A DNA stretch of 64,000 nucleotides from DASQMT01 sp963835735 (GCA_963835735.1 CAWIGP010000002.1:682001-746000); one strand, 5' to 3'. Shown: positions 1 to 9,985, counted from the stretch's first letter. The notes: generated by a model not told the origin, from the letters alone. A program made the numbers and translations.

Positions 1-392
1 ACGCGCTCGCGCTCGGCAAGGTCGTGCTCGCGCTGTCCCCGCCCGAGTCCGTCGAGCGCTACGTCGCCCAGGGCCTTCGCTACTTCACCCCGAACACCAT
101 CACCGTCCCGGACGAGCTGCGCGAGGAGCTCAGGACGATCCGCCGGACCGGCATCGCCCTCGAGCGCGAGGAGTTCGACGGCGACTTCTGCTGCATCGCC
201 GCCCCGATTCTCGACGACCAGCACCGGTTCGTCGGCGCGGCCGGCATCTCGATGTCGCGCCGCGCGTTCGACGAAGAGCGCGAGGCGCTCGAGGAGACGG
301 TGCGCGACGTCGTGCAATTCCAGGCATCTGCGAATGCTCGCGCTGTTCTTGAACCCGATTACGATCGCCGCCTAGCGTCGCTGGCGCGGTAA
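1..392 (+). CDS. IclR-family transcriptional regulator, C-terminal part (partial)
   Basis: The reading frame is open from the first base of the window and ends at TAA 390-392, so the N-terminal winged-helix domain lies outside. What remains is the end of an IclR effector-binding domain: it opens with ALGKVVLA, matching the conserved 'alGKaiLA' element of that domain, and carries 'IAAPILDDQHRFVGAAGIS', the usual pattern of its beta-strands. It sits 22 bp upstream of the propane monooxygenase hydroxylase gene on the same strand, so it is a plausible regulator of that operon. The ligand cannot be read from the sequence. Confidence 0.75.
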   Translation, partial: ALALGKVVLALSPPESVERYVAQGLRYFTPNTITVPDELREELRTIRRTGIALEREEFDGDFCCIAAPILDDQHRFVGAAGISMSRRAFDEEREALEETVRDVVQFQASANARAVLEPDYDRRLASLAR

Positions 393-414
393 TCCACGAG
401 AGGAGGTACAGGCT

Positions 415-2062
415 TTGAGCCGAGCCAGCATCACGAAGGCCCATCAGAAGATCCAGGAGCTCTCCTGGGAGCCCACCTTCGTCGAGCCGGTCGACAAGTA
501 CCCGACCGACTACACGTTCGAAAAGGCGCCCAAGAAGGACCCGCTCAAGCAGGTCCTGCGCTCCTACTTCCCGATGGAGGAGGAGAAGGACAACCGCGTC
601 TTCGGGGCGATGGACGGCGCGATCCGGGGCAACATGTTCCGCCAGGTCCAGCAGCGCTGGATGGAGTGGCAGAAGCTGTTCCTCAGCATCATCCCGTTCC
701 CGGAGATCTCGGCGGCCCGCGCCATGCCGCTCGCGATCAACGCGGTTCCCAATCCTGAGATCCACAACGGGTTGGCGATCCAGATGATCGACGAGGTTCG
801 CCACTCGACGATCCAGATGAACCTCAAGCGGCTGTACATGAACCACTACATCGATCCGGCCGGTTTCGACCTGACCGAGAAGGGGTTCGCGAACTGCTAC
901 GCCGGCACGATCGGCCGGCAGTTCGGCGAGGGGTTCATCACCGGCGACGCGATCACCGCCGCCGACATCTACCTGACCATCGTGGCCGAGACGGCGTTCA
1001 CGAACGTCCTCTTCGTCGCGATGCCCGCGGAGGCGGCGGCCAACGGCGACTATCTGCTGCCGACGGTCTTCCACTCCGTGCAGTCCGACGAGAGCCGGCA
1101 TATCTCGAACGGCTACTCGATCATCCTCATGGCGCTCGCAGATGAGCGCAACCGGCAGTTGCTCGAGCGCGACCTCCGCTATGCGTGGTGGAACAACCAC
1201 GCCGTCGTGGACGCCGCGATCGGCACGTTCATCGAGTACGGCACCAAGGACCGCCGCAAGGACCGTGAGTCCTACGCGGAGGCCTGGCGGCGCTGGATCT
1301 ATGACGACTACTACCGGTCCTACCTCGTCCCGCTGGAGAAGTACGGCCTGGTGGTCCCCCACGACCTCGTCGAGGAAGCGTGGAACCGGATCATCAACAA
1401 GGGCTACATCCATGAGGTCGCGCAGTTCTTCGCGACCGGCTGGTTCGCCAACTACTGGCGGATCGACGCGATGGACGACGAGGACTTCGAGTGGTTCGAG
1501 TTCAAGTACCCGGGCTGGTACGACAAGTACGGCAAGTGGTGGGAGCGGTACGCCGAGTTCTCGAAGAAGAACGGCCACAAGCCGATCGCCTTCGAGGCCG
1601 GGGCCGAGTACGAGTACCCGCACCGCTGCTGGACCTGCATGGTCCCGTGCCTGATCCGTGAGGACACGGTGATGGACGAGGTCGACGGTCAGGTCCGCAC
1701 GTACTGCTCGGAGACATGCCACTGGACCGACAAGGTCGCCTTCCGGCCGGAGTACGAGGGCCGGCCGACCCCGAGCATGGGCCGCCTCGGCGGCAAGCGC
1801 GAGTGGGAGACCCTGCATCACGGCAAGGACCTCGTCGACATCATGCAGGACCCTCGGGTACGTCCGCGACGACGGGCACACGCTCATCCCGCAGCCGCAC
1901 CTGAACCTCGATCCGAAGGAGATGTGGACCCTCGACGAGTGTCGCGGGATCACGCTCAACAGCCCCAACGTGCTTCTCAATGAGATGACGCCCGAGGAGC
2001 GCGAGACGCACATGGCCAAGTACAAGCGCGGCGGGCCGGCCGGCCGCCCGGCGGCCGCGTAG
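415..2062 (+). CDS. prmA: Propane monooxygenase hydroxylase large subunit (frameshifted near 3' end)
   Basis: This is the di-iron hydroxylase alpha subunit of a soluble propane/small-alkane monooxygenase (PrmA/MimA type). Two EXXH iron-binding motifs are visible: E127-V-R-H130 and E226-S-R-H229, with the conserved helical surroundings (MIDEVRHSTIQMN; SDESRHISNGYS). TTG at 415 is chosen as start because AGGAGG at 401-406 lies 8 nt upstream. A single extra base, most simply one C in the CCC at 1851-1853, shifts the frame after 'DIMQD'; the other frame then continues as 'LGYVRDDGHTLIPQPHLN' and ends at TAG 2060-2062, giving 548 codons, normal for the family. As written the frame would instead run to 1983 with an unrelated tail. 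It is the first gene of prmABCD. Confidence 0.93.
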
Positions 2063-2111
2063 ACAGATACGACCGGGGAGCCGGCAGCACTGTCGGCTCC
2101 CCGCACCGGCC

Positions 2112-3125
2112 ATGGGGAACAAGCACACCGTTCGTTTCGAGCCCGTCGGCATCGAGATCGAGGTCGACGAGGACGAGACGATCCTCAACGCGGCGTTCAA
2201 GCAGGGGCTGATGCTCATGCACGGCTGCAAGGAGGGGCAGTGCTCGGCGTGCAAGTCGTTCCTGCTCGACGGCGAGGTCGATCTCGACCGCTACTCGACG
2301 TTCGCCCTGCCCGACTTCGAGGAGGCCGAGGGCTGGACGCTGCTGTGCCGGGCGCACCCGTACTCGGATCTCGAGATCGAGCTGATCAACTACGACGAGG
2401 AGATCCTCCACGGCGGCGTCCCGCCGCGGACCGTGAAGACCCGCGTCGAGGCCGTCGAGGCGCTGACCAGCGACATCCGGCGGCTGCACGTGACGGTTCT
2501 CGACGACGAGCCGTTCGAGTTCAAGCCGGGCCAGTACGTCGACATCTGCATTCCCGGCGCCGAGGAGCACCACCGCTCGTTCTCGATGGCGAACACCAAC
2601 GCCGGCGAGCTCGAGTTCATGATCAAGCTGTACCCCGACGGTCGCTTCTCCGGCCTGCTCGCGGACGACGCCATCAAGCCCGGCGACGAGCTCGAGGTCA
2701 CCGGGCCGTACGGCGTCTTCACGCTGCGGGCCAGCTCGCCGCGCCGGTTGCTGTTCATCGGCGGCGGCGCCGGCATGGCGCCGATCCTGTCGCTGCTGCG
2801 CTCGCTGTCGGAGACCGCGAGCGACCGCGAGGCGACGTACTACTACGGCGCGCGCACCGAGGCGGACCTCTTCCACCTCTCCGAGCTCGCCGCCCTGCCG
2901 GGGACGTTCGTCCCCGCGCTCTCGGAGGACAGCAACGGCTGGCACGGCGAGACCGGGATGATCACCGATGTCGTCGACCGCCTCGAGGGCGACATCTCGG
3001 ACGTCGACGCCTACGTCTGCGGCCCGCCGCCGATGGTCGAAGCGGCGATCGCGCTGCTCGAGCGCAGGGGCGTCCCCGAGGCGCACATCTACTTCGACAA
3101 GTTCACAACTACCGCCGACGAGTGA
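2112..3125 (+). CDS. prmB: Propane monooxygenase reductase
   Basis: This is the NADH-dependent iron-sulfur flavoprotein that feeds electrons to the hydroxylase; it has 337 residues. The N-terminus is a plant-type 2Fe-2S ferredoxin domain with the CX4CX2C cluster 'CKEGQCSAC' plus a distal Cys in 'TLLCRAHP'. An FAD-binding domain follows with 'HHRSFSM' in place of the usual RxYS, then a NAD-binding domain with 'GGGAGMAP' and 'YVCGPPPM'. The start ATG lies 49 bp after the prmA stop and the small subunit follows 10 bp later, so co-transcription is expected. The frame is intact. Confidence 0.95.
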   Translation: MGNKHTVRFEPVGIEIEVDEDETILNAAFKQGLMLMHGCKEGQCSACKSFLLDGEVDLDRYSTFALPDFEEAEGWTLLCRAHPYSDLEIELINYDEEILHGGVPPRTVKTRVEAVEALTSDIRRLHVTVLDDEPFEFKPGQYVDICIPGAEEHHRSFSMANTNAGELEFMIKLYPDGRFSGLLADDAIKPGDELEVTGPYGVFTLRASSPRRLLFIGGGAGMAPILSLLRSLSETASDREATYYYGARTEADLFHLSELAALPGTFVPALSEDSNGWHGETGMITDVVDRLEGDISDVDAYVCGPPPMVEAAIALLERRGVPEAHIYFDKFTTTADE

Positions 3126-3135
3126 GAGGAGAGGC

Positions 3136-4236
3136 ATGGCCACGGAGGTCAAGGAACGCAGCGTCCCGAAGCCGGTCTTCACGGACGCCGAGGCCGGCGC
3201 CCAGGAGTTCCCGTCCTGGCAGAGCCGCAGCTTCAACTACTTCACTCCGCGCAAGCGGCGGGCGACCGTCTATGAGGACGTGACCGTCGACGTCCAGCCC
3301 GATCCTGCACGCCACCTGACGCAGGGCTGGGTCTACGAGTTCGCGAACGGGATCGGCGGCTACCCCGAGGAGTGGACGGCGCTCAAGTCGTCGAACTGGC
3401 ACGAATTCCTCGACCCCAACGAGGAGTGGGAGCAGACGATCTATCGCAACAACGCGAGCGTCGTCCGTCAGATCACCCAGAACATCGAGCACGGCCGCAC
3501 CGCGAACGTCTTCGCGCAGATGAACCCGACATGGGTGAAGGTGCTCCAGCGACACGTGTTCGCGTGGGCGCACGCGGAGCACGGGATCGGGATGCACGTC
3601 TACACGCCGGCGCAGCGCGACGCGCCGACGAACATGATCAACAACGCGATGGCGGTCGGAGCGCTGCACAAGCTGCGGTTCGCACAGGACCTGATCCTGT
3701 ACAACCTGACGCTCTCGGAGGAGGTCGAGAGCTTCGACGGCTCGGCCCACAAGGACGTGTGGCAGAACGACCCGATCTGGCAGCCGACGCGCGAGCTGGT
3801 CGAGCGCCTGACGGGGATCCGCGACTGGGGTGAGGCGCTGTTCGCGACCACGGTCGTGTTCGAGCCGCTCGTCGGTGAGCTGTTCCGCTCGGGCTTCGTC
3901 ATGCAGGCCGCCGCGCCGCAGGGCGATTTCGTTACGCCGACGGTCATGGGTGCGGGCGAGTCCGACGCCGCGCGCGAGCAGAAGACCGCGCGCGTGTTGT
4001 TCCGCATGCTCACCGACGACTCGGCGCACTCGGCCGAGAACAAGAAGACGATGGAGGGCTGGCTGATCGACTACATGCCGGCTGCCATCGCCGCCGGCCG
4101 CAACCTGCAGCCGATCTGGTCCCAGCCGACCGAGAAGGTGGTTCGCTTCGAGGACTCGTTCGAACGCTCGCGCGAGCGCTTCGAGACCTTCCTGAGTGAC
4201 ATCGGCCTCAGCGCCCCGAAGGGAGTCCTGGCATGA
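3136..4236 (+). CDS. prmC: Propane monooxygenase hydroxylase small subunit
   Basis: This is the beta subunit of the di-iron hydroxylase, 366 residues, homologous in fold to the alpha subunit but not expected to carry the catalytic di-iron site. Typical stretches are 'FNYFTPRKRRATVYEDVTVD' near residue 40 and 'FAWAHAEHGIGMHVYTPAQ' in the middle. ATG 3136 follows the purine-rich ribosome-binding site GAGAGGAGAGG. The stop overlaps the coupling-protein start (ATGA at 4233), which indicates translational coupling. The frame is intact. Confidence 0.94.
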   Translation: MATEVKERSVPKPVFTDAEAGAQEFPSWQSRSFNYFTPRKRRATVYEDVTVDVQPDPARHLTQGWVYEFANGIGGYPEEWTALKSSNWHEFLDPNEEWEQTIYRNNASVVRQITQNIEHGRTANVFAQMNPTWVKVLQRHVFAWAHAEHGIGMHVYTPAQRDAPTNMINNAMAVGALHKLRFAQDLILYNLTLSEEVESFDGSAHKDVWQNDPIWQPTRELVERLTGIRDWGEALFATTVVFEPLVGELFRSGFVMQAAAPQGDFVTPTVMGAGESDAAREQKTARVLFRMLTDDSAHSAENKKTMEGWLIDYMPAAIAAGRNLQPIWSQPTEKVVRFEDSFERSRERFETFLSDIGLSAPKGVLA

Positions 4237-4577
4237 CCAAGTTCGCCGAGAACCGCACGTCGTCGAACATGGCCGGCGTCACGCTCATGAACAACCAGGT
4301 CGGCCACACCGTCGCCGATGTCATGCGCGGCAAGCCGGGCGTGACCGTCACGGACCTGCCGTCGATGATCCGCGTGGACGGCGAGAATCAGGTCGCTTTC
4401 GACTACGTCGAGATGGCCGAGGCGCTCGGCTGGGACGACTTCGGCAACGACGATTTCGAGGAGATCATGTCGACCCACTACGGGCGCATGGTCGTGCTCG
4501 ACGATCGCGTCGTGCTGTTCGCCAACCCGGAGGACGCGGCGGAGTACATTGGGTTCGACCTGCAGCCCGTGCAGTAG
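4233..4577 (+). CDS. prmD: Propane monooxygenase coupling (effector) protein
   Basis: This small protein of 114 residues belongs to the MmoB/DmpM effector family, which binds the hydroxylase and couples electron transfer to oxygen activation without a cofactor. Conserved features are 'NNQVGHTVADVMRGKPGVTVTDLPSMIRVDG' (read in two parts) and the C-terminal 'HYGRMVVLDDRVVLFANPED'. It overlaps prmC by 4 bp and is followed 8 bp later by the amidohydrolase. The order hydroxylase, reductase, small subunit, coupling protein is that of prmABCD and mimABCD clusters. Confidence 0.93.
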   Translation: MTKFAENRTSSNMAGVTLMNNQVGHTVADVMRGKPGVTVTDLPSMIRVDGENQVAFDYVEMAEALGWDDFGNDDFEEIMSTHYGRMVVLDDRVVLFANPEDAAEYIGFDLQPVQ

Positions 4578-4585
4578 GAGGCCGT

Positions 4586-5643
4586 ATGTACGAGAAGAAC
4601 GGTGAGAAGTACTTCGTCTTCGACAGCCATCTGCACTTCTGGGACGCAAGTCCGGAGAACTGGGTCCCTGGCGCCGAGGAGTACGCGAAGGGCTGGATCG
4701 AGTGCTTCCACGCCTACCAGGGCCTCGGCCCGCCCGACACGCACTGGACCATCGAGCACTTCCAGAAGTACTCAGTCGAGGACTTCGAGAAGGACGTCTT
4801 CCAGCGAGGGGCACGTCGACGTCGCGGTCTTCCAGTCGACGTACCTGAAGGAGTGGTACACGAAGGGCTTCAACGACATCGACCAGAACGCCTCGATCCT
4901 CGATCGCTTCCCCGGCAAGCTGATCCTCAACGGCCGCTGGGACCCGCGCGAGGGCGAGGCCGGCCTGCGCCAGCTCGAGGCCGACCACGCGAAGTACGGC
5001 ATCAAGGGCGTCAAGCTCTACACGGCCGAGTGGTACAAGGGCTCGCGCGGCTGGAAGCTGACCGATCCCGAGGCGGTCCCGTTCCTCGACAAGTGCGTCG
5101 AGCTGGGGATCAAGAACATCCACGTCCACAAGGGGCCGACGATCTGGCCACTCGACAAGGACGCCTTCGACGTCTCCGACATCGATCACGTGGCGACCGA
5201 CTACCAGGACCTCAATTTCATCATCGAGCACGTCGGGCTGCCGCGGATCGAGGACTTCTGCTTCATGGCGACGCAGGAGCGCAACGTCTACGCCGGGCTC
5301 GCCGTCGTGATCGGCGGACTCATGCACGCCCGCCCGAAGTTCTTCGCCAAGGTCATGGGCGAGCTGCTGTTCTGGGTCGGCGAGGACAAGATGCTGTTCG
5401 GCTCCGACTACGCGATCTGGGAGCCGAAGTGGCAGGTCGAGGGCTTCGTCGACTGGGAGATGCCGGACGACTCGGAGCTACGCGGACTACCCGCGCCTCG
5501 GGGTCGAGGGCAAGAAGAAGATCCTGGGCCTCAACGGCGCCAAGCTGTACGGCGTCGAGGTGCCGGAGGAGCTGCGGGCGCCGGTGCCCGCCGACGAGCC
5601 GGCCAAGCAGGAGGACGCGCAACTGGTCGAAGGGCCCGCGTGA
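4586..5643 (+). CDS. Amidohydrolase-family (metal-dependent TIM barrel) protein of prm operon, two frameshifts
   Basis: This amidohydrolase_2-type protein opens with the metal-binding 'FDSHLHFWD' and ends with 'MLFGSDYAIWEPKW', the usual catalytic Asp strand. Members of this family occur downstream of prm/mim genes in actinomycetes, but their substrate is not established. TAGGAGG lies directly upstream of ATG 4586. Two single-base insertions break the frame: near 4805 (after 'EKDVFQ', then 'EGHVDVAVFQ') and near 5478 (after 'PDDSE', then 'YADYPRLGVEG'). Removing one C at each site gives 351 residues ending at TGA 5641-5643. As written the protein cannot be made full length. Confidence 0.88.
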
Positions 5644-6302
5644 CGCTGCGCTCCCGCGTCATCGAGGCGCTCGGCACGGTCTACGACCCGGAGCTCGACG
5701 AGCCGATCACCACGCTCGGCTTCGTCGGCTCCTGCGTCGTGACCGACGACGGTGACGTGGAGGTGCGACTGCGCCTCCCCACGCCGCAGTGCGCACCGAA
5801 CTTCGCGTTCCTGATGGCGGCCGACGCCCGCTCCGCGGTGCGCCGGCTGCCGGAGGTGCGCGAAGTGGCGGTCGTGCTCGAGGACCATTACACGGGAGCC
5901 GAGATCAACGCCGCGCTGGGCCGCGGCGACGACTTCGCCGGCGCCTTCCCGGGCGAGACGGCGGGCGAGCTGGACACGCTGCGCCGGCTCTTCCAGCGCA
6001 AGGCGCTGGTGGCGCGTGAGGGGCGCCTGCTGGCGACGGTCGACGACCCGGCGACGGCGACTCTGGGCGAGCTGTCCGGACCCGACGCCGAGCGCTGCCG
6101 GGAGCTGCGGCGAGTCCTCGGAATGGACGCGAGCGATCACGCGCCTGCGTTCGTGAAGGGCGACGGCATCGCGGTGAGCGCCGACGAGGTGGCCCGCTTC
6201 AAGCGGTTCGCCGGCCTCACCGCGCTGTCGCTCGAGACCAACGGCGGCATCTGCCGCGATCTGCTGCGAGTTCGCTACGAGGAGGAGGGGGTCGCCGCAT
6301 GA
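5640..6302 (+). CDS. DUF59/MIP18-family iron-sulfur assembly-like protein of prm operon
   Basis: GTG 5640 overlaps the amidohydrolase stop by 4 bp. The first ~100 of 220 residues form a DUF59 (MIP18/PaaD-like) domain, 'VIEALGTVYDPELDEPITTLGFV' (in two parts), with a Cys in 'LPTPQCAPNF' matching the conserved Cys of that family. DUF59 proteins act in metal or Fe-S cluster assembly, so a role in maturing the hydroxylase or reductase is reasonable but inferred. The C-terminal half has no recognised domain. The stop overlaps the alcohol dehydrogenase start (ATGA). Confidence 0.8.
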   Translation: MTLRSRVIEALGTVYDPELDEPITTLGFVGSCVVTDDGDVEVRLRLPTPQCAPNFAFLMAADARSAVRRLPEVREVAVVLEDHYTGAEINAALGRGDDFAGAFPGETAGELDTLRRLFQRKALVAREGRLLATVDDPATATLGELSGPDAERCRELRRVLGMDASDHAPAFVKGDGIAVSADEVARFKRFAGLTALSLETNGGICRDLLRVRYEEEGVAA

Positions 6303-7381
6303 AGGCCGCACGTCTGCACGCCTACCACGACGCGCTCAAGCTCGACGAGGTCGACGAGCCGCGCGCGACCGGGCCGCTCGACGTAGTCGTCCGGATCGGT
6401 GCGGCCGGCCTGTGCCGCACCGACCTGCACATCCAGGAGGGGCAGTGGGCCGAGAAGTCCCAGGTCGCCCTCCCCTACACGCCGGGCCATGAGAACGCCG
6501 GCTGGGTGCACGAGGTCGGGCCGGCGGTCAGCAACGTCGAAGTCGGCGACACCGTGATCGTGCACCCGTTCATCAGCTGCGGGCTCTGCACCCAGTGCCG
6601 GCGCGGCAACGACATGCACTGCGTCAACGGCTCCTTCCCCGGCATCAACCGCGACGGCGGGTTCGCGGACTTCCTGCTCACGAGCGCGCGCTCGGTCGTC
6701 AAGCTCGAGCCGACGCTGCACCCGCAGCAGATCGCCGCGCTGGCCGACGCCGGCCTGACCGCGATCCACGCGGTCAAGAAGGCGATTCCGGTCCTGGAGC
6801 CGGGCACGCACGCGGTGGTGATCGGCGCCGGCGGGCTCGGCCACATCGGCATCCAGTGCCTGCAGGCGCTGACGCCGGCCAGGATCATCGTGCTCGACCC
6901 GTCCGAGCCGGCGCTCGAGCTCGCCCGCAAGCTCGGCGCGCACCACACGATCCGCGTCGGCGACGACCACGTCGCGAAGGTGCTCGAGCTGACCGGCGGC
7001 AACGGTGCCGAGGCGATCATCGACTTCGTCGGCGAGAAGGGCGCGATCGAGGACGGCATCGCGATGGTCCAGAACGCCGGCTTCTACTACGTGATCGGGT
7101 ACGGCGAGGACATCGTGATCCCGACGATCGACGTGATCTCGCGTGAGATCTCGTTCATCGGCAACCTCGTCGGGACCTACGCCGACCTGCAGGACCTGAT
7201 GACCCTCACCGCGCAGGGGCAGGTCACGCTCCACACCAGCACGTATCCGCTGGACGCCATCAACGACGCCATGGCGGATCTCGACGGAGGCCGGCTGCAG
7301 GGCCGCGGCATCCTCGTCCCCGCCGGAGCCGAGACCCCAGGAGGCCGCCTCGATGGGCAAGCGACTGTTCTTCAATCATGA
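6299..7381 (+). CDS. Zinc-dependent NAD(P)+ alcohol dehydrogenase
   Basis: A medium-chain dehydrogenase of 360 residues. The catalytic-zinc Cys is in 'GLCRTDLH', followed by 'GHENAG'. The structural-zinc loop has four Cys, 'CGLCTQCRRGNDMHC'. The Rossmann motif is 'GAGGLGHIG'. Its place in the operon fits oxidation of the propanol formed by the monooxygenase, as for the alcohol dehydrogenase (PrmE) of Gordonia and Rhodococcus clusters; whether it prefers 1- or 2-propanol is unknown. Its 3' end overlaps the chaperonin start by 29 bp. Confidence 0.9.
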   Translation: MKAARLHAYHDALKLDEVDEPRATGPLDVVVRIGAAGLCRTDLHIQEGQWAEKSQVALPYTPGHENAGWVHEVGPAVSNVEVGDTVIVHPFISCGLCTQCRRGNDMHCVNGSFPGINRDGGFADFLLTSARSVVKLEPTLHPQQIAALADAGLTAIHAVKKAIPVLEPGTHAVVIGAGGLGHIGIQCLQALTPARIIVLDPSEPALELARKLGAHHTIRVGDDHVAKVLELTGGNGAEAIIDFVGEKGAIEDGIAMVQNAGFYYVIGYGEDIVIPTIDVISREISFIGNLVGTYADLQDLMTLTAQGQVTLHTSTYPLDAINDAMADLDGGRLQGRGILVPAGAETPGGRLDGQATVLQS

Positions 7382-9000
7382 GGCGCGGCAGCTTCTGCAG
7401 GCCGGCGTCGACGAGCTCGCCAACACGGTCAAGGTCACGCTGGGCCCCAAGGGCCGCAACGTCGTGCTCGAGCGCCTCGCGGGTGCGCCGGTCATCACGA
7501 ACGACGGCGTCTCGATCGCCCGCGAGATCGAGCTCGGCGACCAGTACAAGAACATGGGTGCGCAGCTGGTGCGCGAGGTCGCCAACCGCACCAGCGACCT
7601 GACCGGCGACGGCACCACCACGGCCACGCTGCTCGCGCAGGCGATCGTGCGCGAGGGGATGCTCGCGCTCGAGGACGGCGCCAACCCGATGCTGCTGCGA
7701 CGCGGGATCGAGGAAGCGGTCGCGTGCGTGAGCGCCGAGCTGCGACGCAGCGCGCGGCCCGTCGAGGGCCGTGACGCGCTGCGCCACATCGCGACGATCG
7801 CGGCCAAGGACGAGGAGATCGGCGAGGCGGTGGCGGAGGCGCTGACGCACGTCGGCCCCGAGGGTGTCGTGACGATCGAGGAGGGCGACGTCCCGGGGAT
7901 CGCGGTCGACTTCGTCGAGGGCGTGGTGGTCGAGAACGGCTGGGTGTCGCCATACATGGTGCGCGACGAGCACCGCATGGAGACCGTGTTCGACAACCCA
8001 CACGTGCTGATGACGACGCGGCCGATCTCCGACCCGCGTGACCTCCTGCCGACGCTCGACCTCGTCATGAAGGACCCGCGGCCGCTCGTGATCCTGGCCG
8101 AGAAGGTCGACGGAGGCGCGCTCGGGATGCTGGTGGCGAACAACCGCCACGGCACGCTCGAGGCCGTGGCGGCGCGCGCGCCCGGGTTCGGCCACCGCCG
8201 GATCGAGCACCTCGGCGACCTCGCGGCGTTCACCGGCGGCGAGGTGATCACCGAGGATGCCGGGCTGACGCTCGCCGACGTGCGGCGCCGAGCATCTCGG
8301 GACCGCGCGGCGCGTAGTCGCGACCGCCGACTCGACCACGTTCATCGAGGGCGCGGGCAGCGCCGATGCCGTGCAGGGCCGGCTCGCGCAGATCCGCGCC
8401 GCGCTCGCTCGCGCGGTACACGACCGCGACGTCGAGATCCTGCACGAGCGGCTGGCCCGGCTCGCCTCGCGGCTGGCGTCGATCCGCGTCGGCGCGCCCT
8501 CCGAGGTCGCGCTCAAGGACCGCTTCCGGCGCACCGAGGGCTCGCTGGCCGCGACGCAGGCCGCCGTGGCCGAGGGCATCGTGGCGGGCGGCGGCACCGC
8601 GCTGCTGCGCACCGCCACCGCGCTCGACGCGCTCGAGCTCGAGGGCGACTACGCGCGCGGCGCCGAGGTCGTGCGCGGCGTGCTGGCCGAGCCGCTGTTC
8701 TGGATCGCGAGCAACGCGGGCTATGACGGCCAGGCGACGGTCGACCAGGTGCGGGCGATGCCCGACGGACACGGGCTGGACGCGCTCACGGGCGAGTTCG
8801 GCGACCTGTTCGAGAGCGGCGTCGTCGACCCGGCGCGGGTCGCGCGGTTGTCGCTCGAGCACGCGGCATCGGTGTCGGCGCTGCTGCTCACGACCGAGGC
8901 GCTCGTCGCCGAGGAGCTGATCGCGCAGCCCGGAGCGATCGTGGCGCCCGGGTTCGGCGACCTCGCGGAGGGGATGGCGCGGCCGTCGTCGCCGATCTGA
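7353..9000 (+). CDS. groEL: GroEL-type chaperonin of the propane monooxygenase operon (frameshifted)
   Basis: A type I chaperonin with 'TLGPKGRNVVLE', 'NDGVSIAREI' and the ATP-binding 'GDGTTTAT'. It lacks a GGM-rich C-terminal tail and is divergent from housekeeping GroEL. Similar chaperonin genes close prm/mim operons (MimG), and MimG has been shown to be needed for a functional hydroxylase. A single inserted base near 8283 breaks the frame after 'GLTLADV'; the other frame resumes 'GAEHLGTARRVV'. With one C removed the product is 548 residues, the normal length. It is the last gene of the operon. Confidence 0.9.
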
Positions 9001-9067
9001 CGGGTTCCGGGGCGCCGGGATGACGATCTTGCGCCATCAGTGTGAACGAGCATGCCGGTCGGGCCGA

Positions 9068-9073
9068 TAGGCT
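9068..9073 (+). promoter_or_regulatory. Candidate -10 box (TAGGCT) of the pfkB-type kinase
   Basis: TAGGCT fits TANNNT and lies 9 nt before GTG 9083, so transcription would start at or next to the start codon. No Shine-Dalgarno sequence is seen, consistent with leaderless translation. Confidence 0.35.
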
Positions 9074-9082
9074 CGCCTCTGC

Positions 9083-9985
9083 GTGTCGACTGACCTGATC
9101 GTCGCAACACCCGCTTTTCTGGACCTGACGTTCGTCGGGCTCGATGCGCTGCCCGCGCTGGGCGAGGAGCGATTTGCCGGCGACCTGCTGCGCTCGCCCG
9201 GCGGCGGCGCGATCACCGCGGTCGCCGCGGCGCGGCTCGGGCTCACTACCTCGCTCGTCGCGCCGATCGGCGACGACCTCGCAGGCCTATACGTCCGCGC
9301 CGAGCTCGAGCAGGAGGGAGTGCGGCTCAGCCCGCCGCATACGTCGAAGACGGCGACGACGATGGTGCTGCCGTGCGGCGAGGACCGCGCGATGGTCACG
9401 GTCGACCCGGGGCCGCGGGCGCGGGAGGTGGACGTCGCGGAGTTCCTGCCGACCGCCGGGATCGCCGCGAACCTCGAGCAGCTGCACCTCGTGCCCGACG
9501 ACGCGCGCGTCTATCTGACGTGCGGCGACGACGACGCGCACGCGTTCGCCGGCCGCATCCCGGACGCGATCGGGCGCGCCTCGGTGCTGGTCCTCGACCG
9601 CTCGGATGCGTTCGTGCTGACGCGCACCCAGAGCCTCGACGACGCGCTGGCCGCGCTGGGCGGGTGCGTCGAGACGGCAATCATCGCGCTCGGCCCGCGC
9701 GGCATCGCGGCGGTCAGCGCCGGCGAGCGGATCGACGCGCCGAGCTTCGGCACCGGGCCGGCGATCGACACGACCGGCGACCGCGACCTGCTCTGCGCCG
9801 CGTATGCGTGGGCCGACCAGACCGGCGCCGCGCCGCGCGACTGCGTCGCGTGGGCGCAGCTGTACGCCGAGCTGGCGATGAGCGTGCCGACCGCCACCGG
9901 CGGCGCCGTGGACGAGGAGACGCTGCTGGCCGAGGGCGTCAGGCGGGAGCTCGCGCCGCCGCCGCGGCGAGCGCAGCCCCGATGA
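9083..9985 (+). CDS. PfkB-family carbohydrate kinase
   Basis: A ribokinase-like kinase of 300 residues. The N-terminal PfkB signature is 'SPGGGAITAVAAARLGL' and the C-terminal signature is 'DTTGDRDLLCAAYAW'. In active members that loop is DTxGAGDxF; here the AG of the anion hole is replaced, although the last Asp can be aligned as the catalytic base. It may be a divergent or impaired kinase. It converges on and overlaps the ROK gene by 47 bp and lies at the edge of the sugar locus. The start is GTG. Confidence 0.8.
   Translation: MSTDLIVATPAFLDLTFVGLDALPALGEERFAGDLLRSPGGGAITAVAAARLGLTTSLVAPIGDDLAGLYVRAELEQEGVRLSPPHTSKTATTMVLPCGEDRAMVTVDPGPRAREVDVAEFLPTAGIAANLEQLHLVPDDARVYLTCGDDDAHAFAGRIPDAIGRASVLVLDRSDAFVLTRTQSLDDALAALGGCVETAIIALGPRGIAAVSAGERIDAPSFGTGPAIDTTGDRDLLCAAYAWADQTGAAPRDCVAWAQLYAELAMSVPTATGGAVDEETLLAEGVRRELAPPPRRAQPR

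Noticed and set aside
1851..1853. Programmed ribosomal frameshifting in prmA and the other split genes
   Set aside because: No slippery heptamer, stop codon or stimulatory structure is shared among the sites, and the same type of shift occurs in unrelated genes.
130..2106. Very long minus-strand frames opposite prmA and many other genes
   Set aside because: They lie antisense to genes with clear families, are rich in Arg/Asp/Val repeats typical of GC-rich shadow frames, and show no domain.
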